From DATDOO01 sp035293245 (lineage in GTDB: Bacteria; Pseudomonadota; Gammaproteobacteria; Methylococcales; Methylococcaceae), in the NCBI GenBank assembly GCA_035293245.1, contig DATDOO010000158.1, positions 1-5,003 of the forward strand: 5,003 nt of DNA. The letters run 5' to 3'. The translations under genes were made by a program, and so were the position numbers. The notes under the pieces were generated by a model, which saw nothing but the letters and a program-made list of their open reading frames with translations, searched no databases and was not told where the DNA came from. This document shows, piece after piece, positions 4,929 through 5,003 of this stretch. How positions within the stretch are numbered: the stretch's first letter is position 1; each line of letters starts with the position of its first letter.

Positions 4929-5003
4929 TGCCGTGCGCGTCGGTTTTCCCGTTTTCCGGCAAGACCCGGCTGGCGATGTTCCTAGAGAGGCGGCCAAAGC
5001 GGC

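Noticed and set aside
3675..4985. Plus-strand open frame of 436 codons opposite the acyltransferase and cytidylyltransferase genes
   Set aside because: It is a glutamine- and glycine-rich antisense shadow of two genes with full catalytic signatures.
1..5003. CRISPR array, tRNA, rRNA or defence system
   Set aside because: No regularly spaced direct repeats, no tRNA-like cloverleaf and no nuclease or toxin-antitoxin pair could be found by reading; the YwqK-like repeats alone do not make an antitoxin.

Overview
The window is GC-rich bacterial chromosome, read almost entirely from the minus strand. Strong Shine-Dalgarno sites, 'gtaggatg'-type and 'gggcgaat'-type dispersed palindromes, a signal-peptide-bearing secreted protein and the phospholipid genes fit a high-GC Gammaproteobacterium. 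A methanotroph-like or related environmental lineage is possible, but that is a guess and no marker gene fixes the taxon.

Layout: (1) Positions about 66-1473 are a complete IS110-family insertion sequence of the IS1111 group. It has a 340-residue DEDD/serine transposase gene on the minus strand, perfect 14-bp subterminal inverted repeats (67-80 and 1455-1468), and a non-coding stretch of about 270 bp downstream of the transposase. In this group that stretch encodes the guide ('seeker' or 'bridge') RNA. The element sits inside a 70-bp palindromic repeat: bases 1-65 joined to 1476-1480 restore the repeat, with an AT dinucleotide left at both junctions. The non-coding stretch contains an 8-mer identical to the restored target across the insertion point.

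(2) Positions 1554-4928 hold four minus-strand genes, transcribed from high to low coordinates: a PlsC-type 1-acylglycerol-3-phosphate acyltransferase, a CdsA-type phosphatidate cytidylyltransferase, a small two-helix membrane protein of unknown function, and a secreted protein built of MORN/YwqK-like and YD-like repeats. The first two are tightly coupled: the ribosome binding site of the second overlaps the stop codon of the first. They catalyse consecutive steps, lysophosphatidate to phosphatidate to CDP-diacylglycerol. The last two follow after gaps of 128 bp and 76 bp. The 128-bp gap contains a REP-like hairpin and a possible sigma70-type promoter, so they may form a separate transcription unit. 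The upstream end of the acyltransferase operon lies beyond the window.

The most interesting part is the IS1111-type element, because its target, its ends and a candidate guide sequence can all be read in one place. No CRISPR array, tRNA, rRNA or convincing intrinsic terminator was seen.
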